DNA of 64,000 nt, taken from assembly GCA_934725105.1 (NCBI GenBank), contig CAKVBD010000005.1, positions 1 to 64,000 of the forward strand, given 5' to 3'. The notes below the pieces were generated by a model. That model did not search any database and was not told the origin of the DNA. It saw nothing but the letters and a program-made list of their open reading frames with translations. This DNA is from an uncultured Bulleidia sp. (GTDB lineage: Bacteria > Bacillota_I > Bacilli_A > Erysipelotrichales > Erysipelotrichaceae). This document shows positions 45,797 through 52,225 of the stretch, piece by piece (positions within the stretch are counted from its first letter, which is position 1; each line of letters begins with the position of its first letter). Position numbers and translations under genes: made by a program.

Positions 45797-45828
45797 TGGT
45801 ATATTGTTTACAAGTGAAAGCACTTACA
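45797..45828 (+). promoter_or_regulatory. Extended -10 promoter with a cre (CcpA) site, PTS IIB gene
   Basis: TGGTATATT at 45797-45805 is an extended -10. TGAAAGCACTTACA at 45815-45828 differs from the cre consensus TGAAAGCGCTTACA at one base and covers the start of the transcript. This is the position for CcpA repression when preferred sugars are present. Confidence 0.6.
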
Positions 45829-45848
45829 AATTAAGGAGAGTTAAAAAC

Positions 45849-46157
45849 ATGGCAGACAAGAAAATCGTATTATTTTGTGCAGCAGGAATGTCCACATCTT
45901 TATTAGTTAACAAGATGAAGCAGGCAGCTGCTAAGGCTGGTAAAGATTATGATATCGCAGCATACAGCTTAAATGAAGAAGAAAAGCATGCACCAGATGC
46001 AGACGTTGTTCTTCTCGGACCTCAGGTTCGTTATGCTTTAGCTAAGTTACAGGCTAAGTATCCTGGAAAGCCTATTGAAGGTATCGATATGAGAATGTAT
46101 GGTATGATGGATGGCGAAGGCGTTATCGGTTATGCTAGAAAACTCATGAACGACTAA
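45849..46157 (+). CDS. PTS lactose/cellobiose-family IIB component
   Basis: A 102-residue phosphotransferase IIB domain. The phospho-Cys lies in VLFCAAGMSTSLLV, followed by DADVVLLGPQVRY, as in CelA/LicB. The ATG at 45849 follows AAGGAG; the frame upstream from 45804 runs over the cre site. No IIA or IIC gene is adjacent, and it stands alone between its promoter and a terminator. It must work with IIC proteins encoded elsewhere or have a sensory role. Confidence 0.9.
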   Translation: MADKKIVLFCAAGMSTSLLVNKMKQAAAKAGKDYDIAAYSLNEEEKHAPDADVVLLGPQVRYALAKLQAKYPGKPIEGIDMRMYGMMDGEGVIGYARKLMND

Positions 46158-46182
46158 TCACAGAATAACAGAATCACATTAG

Positions 46183-46216
46183 ACTATGACAACTTGCATT
46201 TGTCATAGTTTTTTTT
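46183..46216 (+). terminator. Terminator of the PTS IIB gene
   Basis: ACTATGACAA (46183-46192) pairs with TTGTCATAGT (46200-46209), then TTTTTTT. Its T-tract runs directly into the -35 of the comGA promoter. Confidence 0.9.
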
Positions 46217-46241
46217 GGAATTCCTCAATTTTATGTGAATA
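46217..46241 (+). promoter_or_regulatory. SigH/ComX-like promoter of the comG operon
   Basis: GGAATT at 46217-46222, 12 nt, GTGAATA at 46235-46241. It is almost the same as the recA element over about 25 nt. ATTGAGGAG and the comGA ATG follow, 21 nt after the -10. Confidence 0.72.
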
Positions 46242-46262
46242 AAGTATTGAGGAGTTTTTTTT

Positions 46263-47246
46263 ATGGAACAGAGATTGATAGAAATATTAAAGATTGCATT
46301 AGAGTATCAAGTCAGTGATATTCATTTTGATATTACGAATGGAGAGAAAGAAAAAATGAATATTGAAATGCGTATTGATGGGCAAATGAAGCAGCTGATA
46401 CCAAAAGAAGATGATATACGTCTGTTTTATTATTTAATGTATCGTGCAAATTTAGATGTATCCAATACTTTTCAGCCGCAGACAGGATCTTTTCATGAAA
46501 GGGTCCTGCAACAAGATCTTTCATTGCGGTTTTCCATTGTATCAAGTTATTACATGCGTTCTGGTGTGTTGCGTATTTTAAATACTAAAAATCAATTGTG
46601 TATTCAAGATTTATGCTTTGACTCTTCAACAACAAAGTATTTAACAAATGTCATGCAGCAGAAGAATGGACTGTACTTGTTTTCAGGACCAACAGGAAGT
46701 GGAAAAACGACAACACTATATACATTGCTGAATGCAGTGCAGAATAAAAAAATCTTTACATTAGAAGATCCTGTTGAAGTTGTAAATGAGAAATATGTAC
46801 AGATACAGATCAATGAAAAACAACATATGTCATATGCCGATGGCATTAAACAATTAATGCGTCATGATCCAGATATCATCATGATTGGTGAAATTCGTGA
46901 TGAAACTGCCGCAAAAATGGCAGTTCGCTGTGCACTAACAGGACACCTTGTTGTCAGTACGATTCATTCCTTTTCCTGCGTTTCAACAATATTAAGAATG
47001 CTGGATCTAGGTGTTGAAAAGTATCAACTGAAAGATGTATTGAAAGGAATCAGTTCACAAAGACTATTTGAAAAAACAAATGGTGAAAAAATCGGAATTT
47101 ATGAATATATGGATGAAAAAGAAATCACACATTATTTTGAGAAAGGAGATGTCAGTGATGCATTTATTCCATTATCAAAGCAAATTGAACAAGCACTCTT
47201 TCAAAATGAAATTACATATGAACAAGCCAAAGAATATATTGCGTAA
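46263..47246 (+). CDS. comGA: Competence pseudopilus assembly ATPase ComGA
   Basis: Type II/IV secretion ATPase that powers the DNA-uptake pseudopilus. 327 residues: a short N-terminal domain (SDIHFDIT), Walker A FSGPTGSGKTTT, Asp box TLEDPVE, Walker B IIMIGEIRDETAA and the His box TGHLVVSTIH. Length fits ComGA rather than the longer PilB. First gene of comGA-GB-GC-GD-GE-GF-GG. Confidence 0.93.
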   Translation: MEQRLIEILKIALEYQVSDIHFDITNGEKEKMNIEMRIDGQMKQLIPKEDDIRLFYYLMYRANLDVSNTFQPQTGSFHERVLQQDLSLRFSIVSSYYMRSGVLRILNTKNQLCIQDLCFDSSTTKYLTNVMQQKNGLYLFSGPTGSGKTTTLYTLLNAVQNKKIFTLEDPVEVVNEKYVQIQINEKQHMSYADGIKQLMRHDPDIIMIGEIRDETAAKMAVRCALTGHLVVSTIHSFSCVSTILRMLDLGVEKYQLKDVLKGISSQRLFEKTNGEKIGIYEYMDEKEITHYFEKGDVSDAFIPLSKQIEQALFQNEITYEQAKEYIA

Positions 47247-48210
47247 AGAAGATTGTGAAGCAATTGCGAAACTGTTAGAGAGTGGTTTTTCTATCAAAGA
47301 TGCATTCGTTGTATTGAAAGAAAAAGAAAATGAGAAAGCATTCGATGAAATCATGCATCGACTAAATAATGGAGAAAGCCTGCATACTTTTTTTTATCTG
47401 TATTGTCCAAAAAGCTATGTTGTCTTATTTGAAGGTATGAGTCAATGCATGCCGTTTCTAGATAGTTTATTGACATGTATTGAAATGCATCAGGCAATCG
47501 AAAAGAGTCAGAAACAGATCATTGATGGAATGTTATATCCAACGCTTCTGTTTTTGGAAATGGCAGTTGGAATGTATTTATTCAATGCATTGATCTTGCC
47601 AAATATGATTACGTTACTGATGGGATTTCAGCTAGAAACGAATCACTTGCTATGGATGCATAAAGCAATTCAGTGGATTGCGAAACTGCTTCTATGGGGG
47701 ATTGTATTGCTTTTTCTAATTGTCATGACTGCTTTAGAAAAGAAGCATATTGTCAATACATATTGCTTTGTCGCAAAAAGATTTCCAGACAGTATTCTTG
47801 TACATTCTGTATCTGCGATGTTTGCACGTTTCTTTCTGGAATGTCTAAAAAGAAATGTTTCTACGAAAAATACTTTGCATATATTATCTCAAGTCAAACA
47901 GCAGCCATGTGTTTCTTATATCGCAAAAGAAATCGATGGACATTTAATGCAGGGAGAAACATTGATAGAGGCAATCCAGAAAACACATATTGAGAAGGCA
48001 TTGCTTCGATTTTTGAAGATTGCGATGTTTTCAAGCAGCAGTGAAGAAATGCTGAAAGGATATCTACAGATGGTAGAGATTCGTAAACAGCAGGCAATCA
48101 AACGATACAGTACATATATTCAGCTTATTTCTTATTCATTGATTGCGATCGTTTTGATTTTTGTATACCAGATATTAATGATGCCGATGACAATGCTGCA
48201 GAATTTATAA
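47158..48210 (+). CDS. comGB: Competence pseudopilus membrane protein ComGB
   Basis: Type II secretion F-domain protein of about 350 residues. A cytosolic four-helix part starts at CEAIAKLLESGFSIKDAF, and membrane helices lie near 135-160, 175-200 and 320-345; a second F-domain follows the same pattern. Start is uncertain: the ATG at 47158 has AAAGGAG 9 nt upstream but overlaps comGA by 89 bp; the ATG at 47218 is nearer the family N-terminus but has no ribosome site. Either way it is coupled to comGA. Confidence 0.85.
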   Translation: MHLFHYQSKLNKHSFKMKLHMNKPKNILRKEDCEAIAKLLESGFSIKDAFVVLKEKENEKAFDEIMHRLNNGESLHTFFYLYCPKSYVVLFEGMSQCMPFLDSLLTCIEMHQAIEKSQKQIIDGMLYPTLLFLEMAVGMYLFNALILPNMITLLMGFQLETNHLLWMHKAIQWIAKLLLWGIVLLFLIVMTALEKKHIVNTYCFVAKRFPDSILVHSVSAMFARFFLECLKRNVSTKNTLHILSQVKQQPCVSYIAKEIDGHLMQGETLIEAIQKTHIEKALLRFLKIAMFSSSSEEMLKGYLQMVEIRKQQAIKRYSTYIQLISYSLIAIVLIFVYQILMMPMTMLQNL

Positions 48211-48221
48211 AAGAAATTTTT

Positions 48222-48246
48222 GGAACTGATTGCATTTTTGTGAATA
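48222..48246 (+). promoter_or_regulatory. Internal SigH/ComX-like promoter before comGC
   Basis: GGAACT at 48222-48227, 12 nt, GTGAATA at 48240-48246, in the 68-nt gap between comGB and comGC. Spacing is identical to the other three copies. It would add pilin expression beyond that from the comGA promoter. Confidence 0.65.
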
Positions 48247-48278
48247 TGTATATTGAGGAGCATTCTCAAGGAGGACAT

Positions 48279-48581
48279 ATGAAAAAGAACAATCAAGGTT
48301 TTACATTACTGGAAATGACAATCGTAGTCATTATTATTTCTGTTATTTTCTTGCTTTCTGTTCCATCCATTCAAAAGACACTGTCGGTTGTCAATCAGAA
48401 AGGATGCAAAGCAATTGAAAAAGTTGCAGATGCGGCAATTCTAGAGTACAAGATGGAATATGATGAGTATCCACAAAGCGTGGATGATTTGATCAATGCC
48501 GGTTTATTAAATGAAGCACAGGTGGAATGTGATGGCTCAAAACAATTACAGATCAGAGATGGAGAAGCATTCATCGAATGA
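48279..48581 (+). CDS. comGC: Major competence pseudopilin ComGC
   Basis: 100 residues with a class III prepilin leader KKNNQ cut before GFTLLEM; Glu is at +5 of the mature protein, followed by a 20-residue hydrophobic helix (TIVVIIISVIFLLSVPSI). The C-terminal part has the ComGC pattern LEYKMEYDEYPQSVDDLINAG. The ATG at 48279 follows AAGGAGG; the frame upstream covers the promoter. Needs a prepilin peptidase not found in this window. Confidence 0.93.
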   Translation: MKKNNQGFTLLEMTIVVIIISVIFLLSVPSIQKTLSVVNQKGCKAIEKVADAAILEYKMEYDEYPQSVDDLINAGLLNEAQVECDGSKQLQIRDGEAFIE

Positions 48582-48870
48582 GGGATTTATGCTTGTGGAA
48601 TGCTGTATTGTTCTTGTGGCAGTTTCTATCATGACATTGCTTGTCATTCCATCTCACGAATTCTCTAAAAATAACAAATACTTATTTCAAAGTGATTATC
48701 TATACCATCAGTCTAACGCAATCAAAGAAGCAAAGCATACAGCATTTCAATGGGACACAATTGCAGTGATTTTTAATGAGAATGGTAATGTGAACCAGGC
48801 ACAAACAGTAGAGGTAAATGGGAAAAAGATTGTAATAGAGCTAGGAGGTGGAAGACTTGTTGAAAAGTGA
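48532..48870 (+). CDS. comGD: Minor pseudopilin ComGD-like
   Basis: About 112 residues. A leader ending SSNEG is cut before FMLVECCIVLV, with Glu at +5 and one hydrophobic helix. The rest is poorly conserved, as in other ComGD proteins. Start 48532 has AGGTGG 6 nt upstream; the ATG at 48559 would give a shorter leader and is also possible. Overlaps comGC by 50 bp. Confidence 0.8.
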   Translation: MAQNNYRSEMEKHSSNEGFMLVECCIVLVAVSIMTLLVIPSHEFSKNNKYLFQSDYLYHQSNAIKEAKHTAFQWDTIAVIFNENGNVNQAQTVEVNGKKIVIELGGGRLVEK

Positions 48871-49063
48871 TGGATTTTTACTAAATGATGCTTTGATCAG
48901 TGTTTTGATTACATCTTTGATTGCGGTGATTGTTTACAGCTGCATTGTTGTACATGTTAAGGTACAGGAAAAACTGCGGGAAGAAAGTCAAATTATGCAA
49001 AATGATTTTGATCAGTTTTTTCAGGAAATAGATCTATGCGAAACAATCGAGGAACAATATTAA
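48857..49063 (+). CDS. comGE: Minor pseudopilin ComGE-like
   Basis: About 68 residues. A short leader (LKSDG) precedes FLLNDALISVLITSLIAVIV, with Asp instead of Glu at +5. The best start is a TTG at 48857, 8 nt after AGGAGG; an in-frame GTG at 48848 touches the ribosome site. Identified by position and leader pattern only. Overlaps comGD and comGF. Confidence 0.7.
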   Translation: MLKSDGFLLNDALISVLITSLIAVIVYSCIVVHVKVQEKLREESQIMQNDFDQFFQEIDLCETIEEQY

Positions 49064-49428
49064 TTGATTATCTATTAACACTCCTGACAGTAGTCATGAT
49101 GATACCTGTCATTATTTTATCAATTTCAACAATATCTCATGCTTTAAAACAGCCAGATTATCTGCAGGATATCGTTGCAACGTATCAGTTGCGTAGAATT
49201 CTAGTACTGTCATATTCTCCAAGAATTGAAGATGATGCACTGTATTTTACATATAAAAAGAAAGAGATGAAATTGTCATTGATCAATGAGAATATAATTC
49301 TGCAGCCTGGAACACAAATCTTTTACATCCATGTAGATACATGTATGTTTTATGAAGAAAATCATGTGATTTATATGCAGTATGAAAGGGGAGAAGATGC
49401 GTATACAGAAGCAATTGCGAAATACTGA
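49036..49428 (+). CDS. comGF: Minor pseudopilin ComGF-like
   Basis: 130 residues. Leader RNNRG, then TILIDYLLTLLTVVMMIPVI with Asp at +5. The C-terminal half (QLRRILVLSYSPRIEDDAL, VIYMQYERGE) resembles ComGF, which often has this Tyr/Arg-rich end. AGGAAAT precedes the ATG. Overlaps both neighbours. Confidence 0.75.
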   Translation: MRNNRGTILIDYLLTLLTVVMMIPVIILSISTISHALKQPDYLQDIVATYQLRRILVLSYSPRIEDDALYFTYKKKEMKLSLINENIILQPGTQIFYIHVDTCMFYEENHVIYMQYERGEDAYTEAIAKY

Positions 49429-49762
49429 TGGTTTTGTTTCAACATATTTTCTTTCTATTCTGTTGTATATTGTTTCTGTTATAACAGTGATTGCATTGCG
49501 TGATAAAGCAAATATGCAATGCATGATGAACATGAAAGAAGCAAACATGTATCTGCAGCAGGAAATACGTGTCATCAGTGATATCAAGCAAAAGCTTCTG
49601 GAAGGAAATCTTGAAGATAGTGAAATGTATGAAGTGGATGATCATTTTATCTATGTCACGATTACACAAGACTATCCTGAAACTTTAATATTGACGCTAG
49701 ATGAAGATGATATAACGATTCTTTCCTATACTTCTGCAAGAGGGATGTATGTTGACAAATAA
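49397..49762 (+). CDS. comGG: Minor pseudopilin ComGG-like
   Basis: About 121 residues. Leader RIQKQLRNTDG precedes FVSTYFLSILLYIVSVITVI; no acidic residue at +5, as expected of the tip-type subunit ComGG. The rest is acidic with no further motif. The ATG at 49397 follows AAGGGGAG. Last gene of the comG operon; efp follows after 48 nt. Confidence 0.72.
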   Translation: MRIQKQLRNTDGFVSTYFLSILLYIVSVITVIALRDKANMQCMMNMKEANMYLQQEIRVISDIKQKLLEGNLEDSEMYEVDDHFIYVTITQDYPETLILTLDEDDITILSYTSARGMYVDK

Positions 49763-49810
49763 GCTTATTTTACTAAAATTAATTACGGAAAAAGTAAAGG
49801 TGGTATACAT

Positions 49811-50374
49811 ATGATTCAGTCAACAGAAATTAAACCAGGTCAGTGTTTTATTTGGGAAGGTAATCTTTATCAGTGCCTTGATAAATCATTGAATAAAACA
49901 GCGATGGCTAAAATGAAAGTCGCTTTAAAAGTTAAAGATCCAAGAACAGGTGTTGTAAAAGAACTTGGTCTGATTGGTTCTGACCGTGTTGAAGAAGCTA
50001 GCATTGATAAAAGAGAAATGCAGTATCTTTATGATGATGGTGCTTCATTAGTATTCATGGATACAGAAACATATGATCAGATTGAAATCCCTGAAGAAAG
50101 AGTAGAATGGGAAAAGAATTTCTTGAAACCATCCGAAATGATCAATATTCAGGTATTTGATGGCGAAATTTTAGGTGTTATTCTTCCTGATAAAGTATCT
50201 TTAAAGATTACAGAATGCGAACAGGCAGTCAAGGGTGATACAGCTACTTCCGCACAGAAGAATGCAGTTGTTGAAACTGGTCTTCAGGTGAAAGTGCCTC
50301 TATTCATCCAGGAAGGTGAAACAATCGTTGTCAGCACAGCTGATGGCAAATACTGCTCAAGAGCAAAAGACTAA
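49811..50374 (+). CDS. efp: Elongation factor P with an atypical loop
   Basis: Relieves ribosome stalling at polyproline. 187 residues with all three domains (MQYLYDDGASLVFMDTETYDQ, GDTATSAQKNAVVETGLQVKVPLFI, VSTADGKYCSRA). The tip loop of domain I, normally PGKG or PGRG with the modified Lys32 or Arg32, reads KTAMAKM; the ungapped alignment to Bacillus EF-P puts Met at position 32. The start follows AAAGGTGG. efp next to comG is seen in other Firmicutes. Confidence 0.93.
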   Translation: MIQSTEIKPGQCFIWEGNLYQCLDKSLNKTAMAKMKVALKVKDPRTGVVKELGLIGSDRVEEASIDKREMQYLYDDGASLVFMDTETYDQIEIPEERVEWEKNFLKPSEMINIQVFDGEILGVILPDKVSLKITECEQAVKGDTATSAQKNAVVETGLQVKVPLFIQEGETIVVSTADGKYCSRAKD

Positions 50375-50380
50375 TTCAGA

Positions 50381-50406
50381 AAATGTGCACAAAAGCACAT
50401 TTTTTA
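50381..50406 (+). terminator. Terminator of efp
   Basis: AAATGTGC (50381-50388) pairs with GCACATTT (50395-50402), then TTT. Confidence 0.85.
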
Positions 50407-50437
50407 TGTGTATAATAGTTGGCGTAGAGGAAAATTT

Positions 50438-51397
50438 ATGAATCGAAAATTACACCTTTTAAATCGAAGAAGAAATAATGTACTGGTAGCTAGACATGTA
50501 CGTGCGGTATCTTTAAGACATGTTCCACATCAGTATGTTTATGTAAATGTAAAAAAAGAAGTACAGGATGTTGAAAAGATTGAAACATCTGTTGTAGAAG
50601 AAAAAAATAAAACTGTTGAAGAAGTAAACAAAGCTGAAGCAATCAAGCCTGTCAAAAAACAACCAACTGCAGAAGAAAAGAAAGAACAGAAGCGTTTAGA
50701 AAAGCAGGCAAAAGTTCAAAAAGCAAAAGCAAAAAAAGCAAGAAAACGTCAGGATAAAGAAGATGCTTTGAATCGTTTGATTGATGAGCCTTCCAATAGT
50801 CTTATCTTGATGATGATCAATCCATTATTATGTATGGATCGTGTAGCTGATGTTGATTACGCTACGTTATCTGCTGGTCAAAGATGTGTTTTGAATATTC
50901 TGAAGTGGATTGCATTTTCTAGCTGTATTGCTATGGGAATCTCTCATCTCATCAATTTAGAGCCATTTGGATTTGCTAGATTAAACTTTACAGCGACTGC
51001 GAATCTTGCATTCAAGATTGCGGCGTATGGTTTTATCTTCGAATATCTTATTACATATCTTATCAAGCTTGTTTGTACAAATAAAAATACACCTGTAGAT
51101 CGTGACCGTATGGTATCTATCTGTACAATTGCAGTGCCATTCAAGATTGTTATGTATGTGATCAGTGCATGTTTGATTGCTTACAATACAATGGTTGGCT
51201 ATGCATTCTTTTTCACAGCTGTATTTGTTTCTATTCTGTTAACTGGCTATGGTTTGAATAAGACTGCCTTACCACAGAAAAGAGCAATGGCTGCAATCAT
51301 TGCTGGTGTATTTGTTGCGATGAGTGTATTTGGAATGTATTTTACATTTATCGCAAAAGATATCATTCAGATTTTTGTGAATATTTTAAATATCTGA
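50438..51397 (+). CDS. Membrane protein with Lys/Arg-rich cytosolic arm
   Basis: 319 residues. Residues 1-45 are very basic (NRKLHLLNRRRNN). A charged coiled coil at about 50-115 is rich in Lys and Glu, and a linker leads to five or six membrane helices (about 150-319). The membrane part loosely recalls Yip1-type domains, but I cannot assign it. A TATAAT lies at 50411-50416, and GAGG precedes the ATG at 50438. Monocistronic. Confidence 0.65.
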   Translation: MNRKLHLLNRRRNNVLVARHVRAVSLRHVPHQYVYVNVKKEVQDVEKIETSVVEEKNKTVEEVNKAEAIKPVKKQPTAEEKKEQKRLEKQAKVQKAKAKKARKRQDKEDALNRLIDEPSNSLILMMINPLLCMDRVADVDYATLSAGQRCVLNILKWIAFSSCIAMGISHLINLEPFGFARLNFTATANLAFKIAAYGFIFEYLITYLIKLVCTNKNTPVDRDRMVSICTIAVPFKIVMYVISACLIAYNTMVGYAFFFTAVFVSILLTGYGLNKTALPQKRAMAAIIAGVFVAMSVFGMYFTFIAKDIIQIFVNILNI

Positions 51398-51429
51398 TCC
51401 ATGTATATCATGGATCTTTTCTTTTTTTA
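51396..51429 (+). terminator. Terminator of the Lys/Arg-rich membrane protein gene
   Basis: GATCCATG (51396-51403) pairs with CATGGATC (51409-51416), then TTTTCTTTTTTT. Overlaps the stop codon. Confidence 0.9.
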
Positions 51430-51432
51430 ATA

Positions 51433-51466
51433 AGTTAGTGCAAACTAATTGACTTTTATGTATAAT
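51433..51466 (+). promoter_or_regulatory. Promoter with overlapping palindrome before the Cys-rich gene
   Basis: TATAAT at 51461-51466. The -35 region is occupied by AAGTTAGTGCAAACTAATT (51432-51450), a TTAGT/ACTAA palindrome with a 4-nt centre. A similar AAGTTAG palindrome lies before the ferredoxin gene. A metal-responsive operator is possible. Confidence 0.4.
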
Positions 51467-51494
51467 CAAAGCATCATAAGTATGGGAGGTAGTT

Positions 51495-51707
51495 ATGATC
51501 AATATTGTAATTATTTTAATCATTGCCGTTCTATTGATTCTGGATGTGAAATATTTAATGGTACATGGAGTGGAAGACTGCAGTGGCAATTGTGGAGATT
51601 GTCATGGCAGCTGCGGTTCTTCTTGTAAATTTACACAAGATATTATGAAAGCGAAGAAATCTATCGAAAGAAAAAACAAGATAAAAAGAATTTTACATCT
51701 TTCATAA
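51495..51707 (+). CDS. FeoB-associated Cys-rich membrane protein
   Basis: 70 residues: an N-terminal membrane helix (INIVIILIIAVLLILDV), then a Cys/Gly cluster with five Cys (DCSGNCGDCHGSCGSSC), and a basic tail. This matches the small FeoB-associated family usually found near ferrous iron transporters. No feoA or feoB is in this window. GGGAGG precedes the ATG. Confidence 0.8.
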   Translation: MINIVIILIIAVLLILDVKYLMVHGVEDCSGNCGDCHGSCGSSCKFTQDIMKAKKSIERKNKIKRILHLS

Positions 51708-51755
51708 AAAAACTTGTGAATTCGTCGATTTTGAAACAAAAATACGAATATTTCT

Positions 51756-51795
51756 AAGCATATTTGCAGAAAGTGAAGCAAGTATGCTTTTTTTA
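51756..51795 (+). terminator. Terminator after the Cys-rich gene
   Basis: A 12-bp stem, 51756-51767 with 51778-51789 (one G-U pair), 10-nt loop, then TTTTTTT. Confidence 0.85.
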
Positions 51796-51858
51796 TGATT
51801 TGTAAGACATATAAAAATTTTGTTGAATAATAGAAAAAGAAAGGGTTATTTAAAGGTT

Positions 51859-52182
51859 ATGAACAGTTGTGTAGTTGTAGGAAAAATTTTGAAACCGGTT
51901 GGATGGAAAGATGGGGTATATGAAATCTTATTAGAATGTAATCGTCCATATTTAATGGAAGATGGTAATTTTAATACAGATGTATTTTCTATCTATGTAT
52001 GGAAAGGTTTGGCTGAGCAATGTGAAGAAGTATGCAAGTCAGGTGATTTGCTTGCAATTCGAGGAAGACTGGAAGGAAAGTGCAAAATGGAAGGAAAGGA
52101 AGAAGAATATCTTTCTAGAATCGTTGCGGAGAAAATTACGTTTTTAACAATTAAAGGAAAAGAAAATGGTTTCGTGTATTAA
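51859..52182 (+). CDS. Single-stranded DNA-binding protein-like OB-fold protein
   Basis: 107 residues (NSCVVVGKILKPVGWKDGVYEI..., DVFSIYVWKGLAEQCEEVCKSGDLLAIRGRLEG) that follow the SSB OB-fold order, ending soon after the fold with no acidic tail. It could be an SsbB-type paralogue or a primosomal helper. An in-frame TTG at 51820 exists, but the ATG at 51859 begins the fold. Only a close AAAGG is available as ribosome site. A GTGAATA competence promoter was looked for and not found here. Confidence 0.7.
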   Translation: MNSCVVVGKILKPVGWKDGVYEILLECNRPYLMEDGNFNTDVFSIYVWKGLAEQCEEVCKSGDLLAIRGRLEGKCKMEGKEEEYLSRIVAEKITFLTIKGKENGFVY

Positions 52183-52225
52183 ATTATGATCTCATGCTAA
52201 AATAGATGCACGAGAGGTAATAATA

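Noticed and set aside
51377..51383. GTGAATA at the end of the Lys/Arg-rich membrane protein gene
   Set aside because: Lies within coding sequence, lacks the upstream GGAA box and is followed by a terminator.
51716..51750. GTGAATT and TACGAATA upstream of the SSB-like gene, resembling a competence box
   Set aside because: Neither has a GGAA box at the right distance, and a strong terminator lies between them and the gene.
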